6,546 nucleotides of DNA from Minisyncoccota bacterium. GTDB taxonomy: Bacteria; Patescibacteriota; Minisyncoccia; Phycocordibacterales; DATDWN01. Positions 1 to 5,686 of the stretch are shown one piece after another. How positions within the stretch are numbered: position 1 is the first letter of the stretch; each line of letters begins with the position of its first letter. Both the position numbers and the translations under genes were made by a program. A model generated the notes under the pieces. That model saw nothing but the letters and a program-made list of their open reading frames with translations, had not been told where the DNA came from and did no database searches. The DNA lies in contig JANWHC010000004.1 of assembly GCA_025450615.1 (NCBI GenBank), positions 1-6,546 of the forward strand, read 5' to 3'.

Positions 1-843
1 GGTCTTTTTTTTGGATATATTAAATTGGAGGAAAATAATGATCCTCATATAGAATATATAGTACAAAAACAAGATCTCGTTCAAAAAGTTATTGTAAATG
101 GAAACGCTCGTGAGGTTCACGCAGTTAATCTCAGTTTTGAGAATGCTGGAAGAATTTTAAGTACAGAGGTGAAGGTTGGTGACAGAGTGACTAAAGGACA
201 AGCCCTCATTATTCTTGATAGCACGGCATTAAAAACAGAACTTGAAAAGGCTAAGACTAATCAAGGCGAAGCTGAAGTGAAAGATATTGAATCTCAAATT
301 TCAAAAATGACATTGGAATCTCCTCAGGATGGTAAGGTAACAACTCTAGATGCGAAAAAAGGGCAAACAGTAACTCCGAATAAATCCGTAGCCAGTGTTA
401 TTGCAGATGGCGATTTTCAGATAGAGGCGTATGTGTCAGAAGTTAAAATTGGAAAAATTTCTGTTGGTAATAAAGTTTCCATGACACTCGAAGCCTTTCC
501 AGATAATATATATTCAGGAATTGTTTCTGATATTGAATCAACAGAGACGGTCATAGACGGTATTGTAAATTATAAAGTTACAGTGGTATTGGATGAAGAA
601 TACTCAGAAATAAAAAGAGGATTAACCGCAAGACTAGAGATTATAACCAATACTAAAAAAGATATTCTAGTTATTCCTGAATATTCTTTGATAAAAAAAG
701 ATCGTAAAGTTTTTGTGCTTAAAAAATCTGGTCAGGATTATGCTGAAGTACTTATTACTGTGGGAATACGAGGGGATAGTGGTTTTGTAGAAGTCCTCTC
801 CGGACTTTCTGTTGGAGATGTTATAGATTCTTCTCCTAAATAA
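1..843 (+). CDS. Membrane-fusion efflux adaptor (HlyD/AcrA type), 5' truncated
   Basis: The reading frame is open from base 1, so the gene begins upstream. The TTG at position 25 is internal, not a start. The first visible residues (GLFFGYIK) look like the end of an N-terminal membrane anchor. Of 280 visible residues, about 45-73 form the first lipoyl half (FENAGRI, VGDRVTKGQALIILD) and 107-137 the second half (ESPQDGKV, KKGQTV). Residues 138-215 look like the beta-barrel and 220-280 the membrane-proximal domain (ILVIPEYSL, GLSVGDVI). Family members link an ABC or RND transporter to the envelope and help export compounds or peptides; the substrate cannot be told here. The coiled-coil hairpin between the lipoyl halves is only about 33 residues (74-106), which is short for the family. 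No transporter gene follows, so an ATPase/permease partner is more likely upstream. The family is clear; the specific role is not. Confidence 0.88.
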   Translation, partial: GLFFGYIKLEENNDPHIEYIVQKQDLVQKVIVNGNAREVHAVNLSFENAGRILSTEVKVGDRVTKGQALIILDSTALKTELEKAKTNQGEAEVKDIESQISKMTLESPQDGKVTTLDAKKGQTVTPNKSVASVIADGDFQIEAYVSEVKIGKISVGNKVSMTLEAFPDNIYSGIVSDIESTETVIDGIVNYKVTVVLDEEYSEIKRGLTARLEIITNTKKDILVIPEYSLIKKDRKVFVLKKSGQDYAEVLITVGIRGDSGFVEVLSGLSVGDVIDSSPK

Positions 844-847
844 GCTC

Positions 848-876
848 TTGACTTCTGTATCTAAAGGGAGTATTAT
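848..876 (+). promoter_or_regulatory. Sigma70-type promoter for secE-nusG(-rplK)
   Basis: TTGACT at 848-853 and TATTAT at 871-876 are separated by exactly 17 bases, and each hexamer matches consensus at five of six positions. The -35 box starts four bases after the adaptor stop codon. The predicted transcription start is near 883, giving a leader of about 50 nt before secE. A terminator-like hairpin lies inside that leader. Confidence 0.7.
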
Positions 877-892
877 GTATTTATTACAAATG

Positions 893-913
893 AACACCCC
901 GAGAGGGGTTTTT
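893..913 (+). terminator. Small intrinsic terminator or leader hairpin before secE
   Basis: CCCC (897-900) pairs with GGGG (905-908) around a GAGA loop. Flanking A-T pairs extend the stem with one C-T mismatch, and five T follow (909-913). It could end the upstream efflux-adaptor transcript. Because it lies just downstream of the predicted promoter at 848-876, it could also act as a short attenuator in the secE leader. The stem is short, so termination may be partial. Confidence 0.6.
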
Positions 914-934
914 AAATAAAAGAAACTCAAAACC

Positions 935-1114
935 ATGTCACTTATCACATACTTGAAAGACACAAATGCAGAGTTGAAACATGTAAGTTGGCCAACACGA
1001 AGTCAGGCTATTGCTTTTACTGTGGTCGTGGTTCTTATTTCAGTTTTTGTTTCTTTTTTTCTAGGATTTTTTGATTATCTTTTGAAACTTGTTCTTGAAA
1101 AATTCGTAATTTAA
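935..1114 (+). CDS. secE: Preprotein translocase subunit SecE
   Basis: This 59-residue protein is the small essential SecE subunit, which clamps SecY in the Sec translocon of the inner membrane. The N-terminal amphipathic segment carries the family signature (ELKHVSWPTRSQA, residues 13-25). One membrane helix follows at about 26-48 (FTVVVVLISVFVSFFLGFF), then a short C-terminal tail (KLVLEKFVI). The length and single helix match the short SecE of most bacteria, unlike the three-helix form of E. coli. The ATG at 935 lacks a Shine-Dalgarno sequence (upstream is AAAGAAACTCAAAACC). NusG starts only 4 bases after the stop, the classical secE-nusG pairing. Identification is firm from motif and context. 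Confidence 0.93.
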   Translation: MSLITYLKDTNAELKHVSWPTRSQAIAFTVVVVLISVFVSFFLGFFDYLLKLVLEKFVI

Positions 1115-1118
1115 TAAT

Positions 1119-1664
1119 ATGTCAAAACAGCAAACTACAGGTAAAAGAAATTGGTACGTGATCCACACATATGCTGGATATGAAAACGCTGTTATGCGAA
1201 ATCTAAAACAGCGAATCGAGTCTCTAGGAATGGAAGACAAGATCTTCAATGTTATTGTTCCAACTGAAAAGAAAATAAAAATAAAGGGTGGAAAGCGAGT
1301 TGAAGAAGAGGAAAAAATATACCCTGGTTACATTTTAGTAGATATGATCGTGACAGAAGACTCATGGTTCGTAGTTCGAAATACTCCACGTGTTACAGGT
1401 TTCGTTGGTTCTGGAATCTATCCTGTGCCTATTGATAAAAAAGAAATGGATGATTTGTTTGGACGAATGAATGCTCACAACGTGAAGCACAAGATCGATC
1501 TCTCTGTAAATGATGCTATAACTATTGTTGATGGTCCATTTAAAGATTTGGAAGGAAAAGTTTCTGAAGTTGATGAAGAGCGCGGTAAAGTAAAAGTATT
1601 AGTAGCAATGTTCGGAAGAGAAACACCTGTAGAGTTGGATTTCCTTCAAGTTAAAAAGATATAG
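1119..1664 (+). CDS. nusG: Transcription termination/antitermination protein NusG
   Basis: The 181-residue product has the usual bacterial NusG length. The NGN domain spans about residues 9-115. It begins with WYVIHTYAGYE (12-22) and contains YPGYILVDM (68-76) and the VRNTPRVTGFVG segment (86-97), which contacts the RNA polymerase clamp. A KOW domain fills about 127-181, with VNDAITIVDGPFKDLEGKV as its core. NusG travels with RNA polymerase, affects pausing and Rho action, and couples transcription to the leading ribosome. The gene lies 4 bases after secE and 45 bases before rplK and is probably transcribed with both. No Shine-Dalgarno precedes the ATG (AATTTAATAAT), as with its neighbours. 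No insertions or missing parts were seen. Confidence 0.97.
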   Translation: MSKQQTTGKRNWYVIHTYAGYENAVMRNLKQRIESLGMEDKIFNVIVPTEKKIKIKGGKRVEEEEKIYPGYILVDMIVTEDSWFVVRNTPRVTGFVGSGIYPVPIDKKEMDDLFGRMNAHNVKHKIDLSVNDAITIVDGPFKDLEGKVSEVDEERGKVKVLVAMFGRETPVELDFLQVKKI

Positions 1665-1709
1665 GTTGCAATAAGTCGGATTTTATATTATTGTACTGAA
1701 ACACAAAAA

Positions 1710-2132
1710 ATGGCTAAAAAGATAACAAAAAAGCTTAAATTGATCGCTACAGGAGGAAAAGCAACTCCTGCGCCTCCACTCGGTCCTGCTCTAGGTCAGG
1801 CCGGTGTTAACATTGGTGAATTCGTAAAACAGTTTAACGACGCAACAAAAGCAATGGTTGGGGAGACTGTTCCTGTTGAGATTACAGTTTACGAAGACAG
1901 AACATTTACTTTTGTACTAAAAACTCCTCCAGCATCAAGTCTAATTTTGAAAGCTCTCGGAGTTGAAAAAGGTTCTGGAAAAAATACTGTTTCAAAAGTT
2001 GGAAAACTGACTCGAGCTCAGGTAAAAGAAATCGCTGAAAAGAAAATGCCAGATCTAAACGCAAACGACATCGAAGCAGCAATGAAAATTATTGAAGGAA
2101 GTGCTAGATCAATGGGTGTTGATGTGAAGTAA
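1710..2132 (+). CDS. rplK: 50S ribosomal protein L11 (uL11)
   Basis: This 140-residue protein is full-length L11, which binds the GTPase-associated centre of 23S rRNA and takes part in factor binding. The N-terminal domain (about 1-68) carries the proline-rich hallmark TPAPPLGPALGQAGVNI (residues 19-35). The rRNA-binding C-terminal domain (about 70-140) includes TPPASSLILKA, the KVGKLT segment and the terminal GSARSMGV. The ATG at 1710 has no Shine-Dalgarno upstream. The 45-base gap after nusG is AT-rich and contains TATATT/TATTAT boxes (1684-1691) but no well-spaced -35, so an internal promoter is uncertain. L11 is usually followed by rplA (L1). Here a strong terminator follows and L1 is not in the window. 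Confidence 0.97.
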   Translation: MAKKITKKLKLIATGGKATPAPPLGPALGQAGVNIGEFVKQFNDATKAMVGETVPVEITVYEDRTFTFVLKTPPASSLILKALGVEKGSGKNTVSKVGKLTRAQVKEIAEKKMPDLNANDIEAAMKIIEGSARSMGVDVK

Positions 2133-2149
2133 TTCTAAAAATTTAAAAC

Positions 2150-2182
2150 AAAAAAAGGTACTTCAGGGAAGTACCTTTTTTT
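2150..2182 (+). terminator. Strong intrinsic terminator after rplK
   Basis: GGTACTTC (2157-2164) pairs perfectly with GAAGTACC (2168-2175) around a three-base loop (AGG). Seven T (2176-2182) follow, and seven A (2150-2156) precede the stem and can extend the pairing. The A-tract makes it potentially bidirectional. It closes the secE-nusG-rplK unit and marks the left edge of the higher-GC segment. Confidence 0.93.
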
Positions 2183-2220
2183 GTTATTTATGGTACTACT
2201 TATCTCAGATTGTTTTTTGA

Positions 2221-2225
2221 AAGGG
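2221..2225 (+). promoter_or_regulatory. Shine-Dalgarno that fixes the nucleotidyltransferase start
   Basis: AAGGG lies 5 bases before the ATG at 2231. This supports that ATG over the in-frame TTG at 2210, which would overlap the site and adds only a run of bulky residues. Confidence 0.65.
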
Positions 2226-2230
2226 TGTAT

Positions 2231-2878
2231 ATGGATGATGTTAGGCTGACCGATTCAGAAAAACTCTTGGCTGTAGCTGGGAAAATCTACCGGAATGCAG
2301 CTTTGCTGTCAGATCTTGAACCCACAGATAGGATCATCGAAAATCTTGAAGACCTCAAGGTTGTAGTTGGTCATTTCAAAACTTTTGGAGCAGACATTGT
2401 TCTTACTATGGGAACATTTGATTTGTTCCATGTGGGACATGCCCGATATATCAGAAAAGCCCGTAACAACGGAGCACTTCTGATTGTCGGTGTTGACGAC
2501 GACGCAAAAGCTCGTGGAAGGAAGGGCGAAAATCGTCCTGCCGTACCTTACATCGAGCGTTCGGAACTTCTCACATACTTGAGGCATGTAGACCTCATTG
2601 CTATGAAATCAAATGAGAACGAGAAGTGGGCAATGATCAAGATTGTCCGCCCAGCCATTCTCATTGCGGTTGTTGGGACCTACAAACCCGAAGAACTTGA
2701 ACAACTGGATGAGTTTTGTGGAAAAGTAGTTGTCCTCGATCGGCAAGCAGAAACGAGCACTAGTGCCAAGATTAGAAAGATGATTTTGGACGGTGCTGAT
2801 CGAATGAAGACGGTTCTCGCAGAAGCACTGCCTAGGTTCATCACGGAGGTTTACGAAAAGATGAAAAAGGAGGAGTAA
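2231..2878 (+). CDS. Cytidylyltransferase-like (HIGH-motif) nucleotidyltransferase with N-terminal extension
   Basis: Taking the ATG at 2231 gives 215 residues. The core nucleotidyltransferase domain starts near residue 55: VLTMGTFDLFHVGHARYIRKA carries the nucleotide-binding HxGH motif (H67, H70). GVDDDAKARGRKG follows, then RPAVPYIER (102-110) and the second nucleotide-binding motif ETSTSAKIRK (174-183). This pattern matches the family of glycerol-3-phosphate cytidylyltransferase and the adenylyltransferase domain of HldE, which join a nucleoside monophosphate to a phosphorylated small molecule and release pyrophosphate. The substrate cannot be read from the sequence. The first ~55 residues are an extra, probably helical segment that the basic fold does not need. 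The C-terminus is a charged helix ending in KKEE. The stop overlaps the next start by one base (TAATG), so it is probably co-translated with the deaminase-like gene. Confidence 0.82.
   Translation: MDDVRLTDSEKLLAVAGKIYRNAALLSDLEPTDRIIENLEDLKVVVGHFKTFGADIVLTMGTFDLFHVGHARYIRKARNNGALLIVGVDDDAKARGRKGENRPAVPYIERSELLTYLRHVDLIAMKSNENEKWAMIKIVRPAILIAVVGTYKPEELEQLDEFCGKVVVLDRQAETSTSAKIRKMILDGADRMKTVLAEALPRFITEVYEKMKKEE
2867..2875 (+). promoter_or_regulatory. Strong Shine-Dalgarno at the TAATG junction
   Basis: AAGGAGGAG sits within the last codons of the nucleotidyltransferase gene, a few bases before the ATG at 2878. Together with the one-base stop/start overlap this indicates translational coupling. 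Confidence 0.8.
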
Positions 2879-3702
2879 TGAAGATTCTCGTTGCTTACGT
2901 TCCAGTTTTGCATCGCGGTTACGAGGATTTTTTCTCTCGTCACCTTGATGCAGAAGAACTTCTGTTGTTTGGACCTGAGACAATAAAGAAGTTCGAATGG
3001 CTCAAAAAAGATCTACGATGTCTCGACCCACAACTGGCAGTGGAGGCAATTCGATCTTGGAATATTTTTCACAGGGTTTATTTGTTGGAAAATGTTTCAA
3101 AGCAATGGCTTCGCGAAGTTTCTACTGTTATCGTAATGCCAGATGAGACAGAGTGTCGGATGTTAGCTGAATCAGAATTTCGTGGTTTTCCTGTGGTCTT
3201 CGATTCTGTTAATCTACGATACGACAAGAAAAAAACTGAATCCACCAAGGAAATTCAGGCTGAAGTGGTGACAGACCAGCAAGCTTTTTCTTTGATGGAG
3301 ATTGCTGAGGGTTTGAGACCAAAAAGTCCTGATTGGTGGCTTCAGGTCGGAGCTATTTCGGTGAAGAACGGCAAACTTCAAGTCGTTGGTTGGAATGAAC
3401 ATACCCCAACTTCTCGCGAAGCTCTTTTCATGGGTGATCCACGATCAAACTATGGAAGGGGAATTAACATCGAACTTTCGCTTGCTGTTCATGCTGAACC
3501 AATGGTTATCGGAAGAGCCGCGGCCGAAGGCATCTCACTTCGTGGAAGTGATTTTTACGTAACCACCTTTCCGTGTCCTCCATGTGCGAAGCTTATTTCA
3601 GAGGCTGAAATTCGGAGGTTGTTCTTTCGTCGAGGTTACGCAATGCTCGACGGTGATTCTTCTTTGAGACAGAGAGGAGTAGAAATTTTCAGAGTAAGTT
3701 GA
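2878..3702 (+). CDS. dCMP deaminase-like protein with an N-terminal domain of unknown function
   Basis: The 274-residue protein ends in a zinc-dependent cytidine/deoxycytidylate deaminase domain (about residues 150-274). GWN (171-173) matches the GYN start of the fold, HAE (205-207) supplies one zinc ligand and the catalytic glutamate, and PCPPC (232-236) supplies the two zinc cysteines (C233, C236). The PCxxCAKLI context resembles dCMP deaminase and ComEB, so deamination of dCMP to dUMP is the most likely reaction; thyA and dut nearby agree. Residues 1-125 form a separate alpha/beta-looking domain (MKILVAYVPVLHRGYEDFF at the start, VVFDSVNLRYDKKK at the end) that I do not recognise. It roughly doubles the usual single-domain deaminase. 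Coupling to the upstream nucleotidyltransferase hints at a shared substrate or complex (inference). A deaminase acting on another base or nucleotide cannot be excluded. Confidence 0.78.
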   Translation: MKILVAYVPVLHRGYEDFFSRHLDAEELLLFGPETIKKFEWLKKDLRCLDPQLAVEAIRSWNIFHRVYLLENVSKQWLREVSTVIVMPDETECRMLAESEFRGFPVVFDSVNLRYDKKKTESTKEIQAEVVTDQQAFSLMEIAEGLRPKSPDWWLQVGAISVKNGKLQVVGWNEHTPTSREALFMGDPRSNYGRGINIELSLAVHAEPMVIGRAAAEGISLRGSDFYVTTFPCPPCAKLISEAEIRRLFFRRGYAMLDGDSSLRQRGVEIFRVS

Positions 3703-3728
3703 ACCCCAGGAATACTATTCCTGGGGTT
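3702..3728. terminator. Bidirectional terminator between converging genes
   Basis: Twelve bases (3702-3713, AACCCCAGGAAT) pair perfectly with 3717-3728 around a three-base loop. TTTGTT follows on the + strand. The - strand side has the stem but a poor T-tract, so + strand termination should be stronger. The deaminase stop (3700-3702) touches the left foot, and the stop of the opposing HIT gene (3715-3717) lies at the loop, so one hairpin serves both genes. Confidence 0.85.
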
Positions 3729-4200
3729 TGTTCTTGTAGCCAAGAGTGACCTTGAGTTTTTCGGTTCCTTTTCCGTCTTGTACTCCGGATAGGAAATGAA
3801 AATGCAAATGATCAATTGTGGCTCCTGTGTATGACAAGTCACCAGAGCGAACAAAAGCTGTATAGCCCGGAGTTTCAAGGTGCTTCTCTAGCCACCTAAA
3901 TGCTTCAATCAAACCAACTTGAGCCTCTACGGGTAGTTGACCGAGTTGGGTGATATGAACTTTCGGGACGATTAGATAGTGGTGAGTCGCGCCCGAATAA
4001 GGGTAATTGTTCGCAGTGATAAACCATCTGTAACCTTCGTAGATGATTGGGGCCGTGTGACGATCCTCGAAGCCATCACGACAGAAGTGACACTGCCCTG
4101 TTCGAGCAAGTTTTTTCATTCGCTTGATTTGTTCGGATTCTCTTGCGTTATTCAAATTCATCTTTGACAAAGGTGTGCTCTCCTGAGATATTTCTACCAT
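3715..4200 (-). CDS. HIT-family nucleotide hydrolase/transferase
   Basis: The 161-residue frame carries the histidine triad HLHFHF (H131, H133, H135), preceded by SGDLSYTGATID, typical of HIT proteins that hydrolyse or transfer nucleoside monophosphates (Ap4A hydrolase, Hint and GalT-like enzymes). NNYPYSGATHHYLIVPKVH (64-82) matches the conserved N..PY..GH segment. CHFC (37-40), with H73/H74 nearby, could be a zinc site as in GalT-like members. The exact substrate is unknown; beside thyA and folA a nucleotide by-product is plausible (inference). The start is uncertain. The ATG at 4200 has no Shine-Dalgarno and lies 8 bases after a terminator T-tract. AGGAGA (4184-4179) sits 8 bases before an in-frame TTG (4170) and 17 before an ATG (4161), which would give about 151 or 148 residues. 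Confidence 0.85.
   Translation of the reverse strand: MVEISQESTPLSKMNLNNARESEQIKRMKKLARTGQCHFCRDGFEDRHTAPIIYEGYRWFITANNYPYSGATHHYLIVPKVHITQLGQLPVEAQVGLIEAFRWLEKHLETPGYTAFVRSGDLSYTGATIDHLHFHFLSGVQDGKGTEKLKVTLGYKNKPQE
4179..4184 (-). promoter_or_regulatory. Possible internal Shine-Dalgarno for a shorter HIT protein
   Basis: On the - strand AGGAGA lies 8 bases before TTG (4170-4168) and 17 bases before ATG (4161-4159), both in frame with the HIT gene. The spacing fits the TTG best. The ATG at 4200 has no comparable site. Confidence 0.45.
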
Positions 4201-4208
4201 TTTTACTT

Positions 4209-4241
4209 AAAAAAACAAGCCGCCTCAAATTTCGAGGCGGC
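4209..4241 (-). terminator. Intrinsic terminator after thyA
   Basis: Read on the - strand, GCCGCCTC (4241-4234) pairs with GAGGCGGC (4226-4219) around a seven-base loop, then TTG and a run of seven T (4215-4209). The stem is GC-rich and perfect. It begins 6 bases after the thyA stop and should largely separate thyA from the HIT gene. Confidence 0.92.
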
Positions 4242-4247
4242 CAATAT

Positions 4248-5159
4248 TCAGATCGCAACAGGGATTCCCTTAATTCCCGGGTGCGGCGTGTAATCTTTCA
4301 ATTCAAAGTGTTCTCTCCGAAAGTCGAACAAATTATCCGGAGGTTTGGTGATCTCGACTTGAGGAAGGGGAAGGGCCTCCCTTTCGAGCATCATCTTCAC
4401 CGAATCGATTTGGTTCACAAAGATATGAGCATTTGAAAAACTGTGAACATACTCATACGCTTCAAGTCCAAGCACGTGCGCTACAGCTTTTGTCAGCGCT
4501 GCATACTGAACCATGTTAGAAGGTACTCCGACAGGGACGTCGGCCGAGCGTTGAAACATGTGGAGTGTCAACTTCTTGTCAGGCGTGATATCGAGATGAA
4601 TCCACCCATGACATGGAGCAACTACCACACGCTGTCTTTGGCCTTTCCTTCTGCCGATGTACTGCGGAATCCACGGTGTGACAAAAAGTGTTCGGAGTTG
4701 TGGATTTTCCCGTGCCTCCGCAATCAATTCAGCGAATTGATTGAAGGAAGTTCCGTTTGAAGTTGGGAAGTCATGGAATGCAGCTCCGTATGAACCATCT
4801 CCAAGATCTCCAGCTTCAAAACCACGCTTTCTACACTTTTCTTCGGTTGCCCAGTCTTTCCACCAATAGCAGCCGAATTCCTCGAGTGTTTTGAGTGTTC
4901 GAGCTCCGTTCACGAACGCAAGAATTTCTCCGATTGCTTGTTGCCAGATTGTGACTGGCAAACGCTCAGAGACTTTCGGGTTCATGTTTCTTTCGGTGAT
5001 CATCGGGAAACCCTCAGAGAGTTTGAATCTCATTGGGTTTGGAGCGATGAGACGAATCGCATCAACTCCTTGTTGGCTAGGTACTCTCGTACCATGCTCA
5101 AGGATTTCTTTCAGGACTCGTCTGTATTCTGTGTTGGCGAATGAAAATGCTTGTGTCAT
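4248..5159 (-). CDS. thyA: Thymidylate synthase (ThyA type, divergent)
   Basis: It methylates dUMP to dTMP with methylene-tetrahydrofolate. Numbering from the ATG at 5159 (303 residues), the ThyA signatures are: the catalytic cysteine in APCHGW (C183); QRSADVPVGVPSN (203-215), with the phosphate-binding arginine R204, D207 and the uracil-selecting N215; E78 in GEILAFVNG; W100/W103; GDLG (117-120); and the C-terminal PHPGIKGIPVAI. Differences from E. coli: T157 replaces the second arginine of the RR pair, F247 replaces the tyrosine that contacts the dUMP ribose, about 9 residues are inserted after W103, and 7 basic-rich residues (IGRRKGQRQR region) before C183. N215 argues against a dCMP hydroxymethylase. 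A start at 5171 (ATGA overlap with folA) is possible, but GAGGA (5169-5165) fits the 5159 ATG and the protein then begins like other ThyA proteins. Confidence 0.93.
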   Translation of the reverse strand: MTQAFSFANTEYRRVLKEILEHGTRVPSQQGVDAIRLIAPNPMRFKLSEGFPMITERNMNPKVSERLPVTIWQQAIGEILAFVNGARTLKTLEEFGCYWWKDWATEEKCRKRGFEAGDLGDGSYGAAFHDFPTSNGTSFNQFAELIAEARENPQLRTLFVTPWIPQYIGRRKGQRQRVVVAPCHGWIHLDITPDKKLTLHMFQRSADVPVGVPSNMVQYAALTKAVAHVLGLEAYEYVHSFSNAHIFVNQIDSVKMMLEREALPLPQVEITKPPDNLFDFRREHFELKDYTPHPGIKGIPVAI

Positions 5160-5167
5160 GTGAGTCC

Positions 5168-5668
5168 TCATGTATCACGGGTGAGTTCAATCACCCAGAA
5201 AGAGAAATCGTTTTTTGCGTCAGCCTCGTATCTCCAAAGGAGTTTCTTTTTCCACTCTGGTCCAAGTCGCGGGAAAAAAGTATCTCCATTTTCCACTCGG
5301 GTATTCACTTCTGTCATGAGAATTCTTCTTGCAAAAGGCAGGAAGAGGTTGTAAATCTCTGCACCTCCAATGACAAAAGCTTGTCCAGAAACTTCACAAA
5401 GCTTGAGGACATCTTCGTGGTTTTGAAACACGAGACATCCTTTTGCTTGAAAGTTCGTGTCTCGTGTTAGAACAACGTTTGTTCTGTTCGGTAATGGTCT
5501 GAATTTCTCGGGAAGTGAATCCCAAGTTTTCCTACCCATTATCGTCAGATATCCTGTTGTGGTTTCGGCGAAATGCCGCATATCGCGGCTGAGTCGCCAC
5601 GGAACAGCTCCATTTCTTCCGATTACTCCGTCTAAGTCTATTGCAACGAACAGTGTGATGTCGTACAT
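5168..5668 (-). CDS. folA: Dihydrofolate reductase
   Basis: The 166-residue enzyme reduces dihydrofolate with NADPH and so regenerates the folate oxidised by the thymidylate synthase downstream. Visible motifs are the Met20-loop region GVIGRNGAVPW (14-24), the catalytic acid D29 five residues after W24, MGRKTWDSLP (44-53) for NADPH, LPNRTNVVLTR (59-69) with the folate-binding arginine R62, FVIGGAEIY (98-106) and ENGDTFFP (126-133). Length is normal and no active-site residue is missing. The ATG at 5668 is chosen because GGAGG (5679-5675) lies 6 bases upstream; a GTG three bases earlier (5671) is the alternative. The end overlaps the upstream thyA start by 4 bases (ATGA), or the Shine-Dalgarno of the preferred start, indicating an operon. 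A promoter is predicted at 5715-5687. Confidence 0.96.
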   Translation of the reverse strand: MYDITLFVAIDLDGVIGRNGAVPWRLSRDMRHFAETTTGYLTIMGRKTWDSLPEKFRPLPNRTNVVLTRDTNFQAKGCLVFQNHEDVLKLCEVSGQAFVIGGAEIYNLFLPFARRILMTEVNTRVENGDTFFPRLGPEWKKKLLWRYEADAKNDFSFWVIELTRDT

Positions 5669-5674
5669 CACAAT

Positions 5675-5679
5675 CCTCC
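5675..5679 (-). promoter_or_regulatory. Shine-Dalgarno of folA
   Basis: GGAGG on the - strand, 6 bases before the ATG at 5668. It selects that ATG over the adjacent GTG at 5671 and is one of the clearest ribosome binding sites in the window. Confidence 0.75.
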
Positions 5680-5686
5680 AAAATCG

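Noticed and set aside
25..27. TTG as the start of the efflux adaptor
   Set aside because: The frame continues open to base 1 with residues resembling a membrane anchor, and the family normally starts with such an anchor, so the gene is truncated by the window.
1665..1709. Separate rplK promoter
   Set aside because: TATATT/TATTAT boxes exist, but the nearest TTGCAA is only 12-14 bases upstream, too close for a standard spacer.
2210..2212. TTG start giving seven extra residues on the nucleotidyltransferase
   Set aside because: The ATG at 2231 has AAGGG at good spacing; the extra residues come from sequence that includes this Shine-Dalgarno.
2609..2983. 124-codon open frame on the - strand opposite the nucleotidyltransferase and deaminase genes
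   Set aside because: Its translation shows no family motif and it overlaps two well-supported genes; it is an antisense shadow.
4443..4760. 105-codon + strand open frame inside thyA
   Set aside because: It lies antisense to conserved thyA motifs and its product has no recognisable domain.
4248..5159. dCMP hydroxymethylase (phage base modification) instead of thymidylate synthase
   Set aside because: The position that is Asp in dCMP hydroxymethylases is Asn (N215) here, matching dUMP-specific thymidylate synthases.
4891..5163. 90-codon + strand open frame over the thyA 5' region
   Set aside because: It is antisense to a clear enzyme gene, has low-complexity shadow composition and no ribosome binding site.
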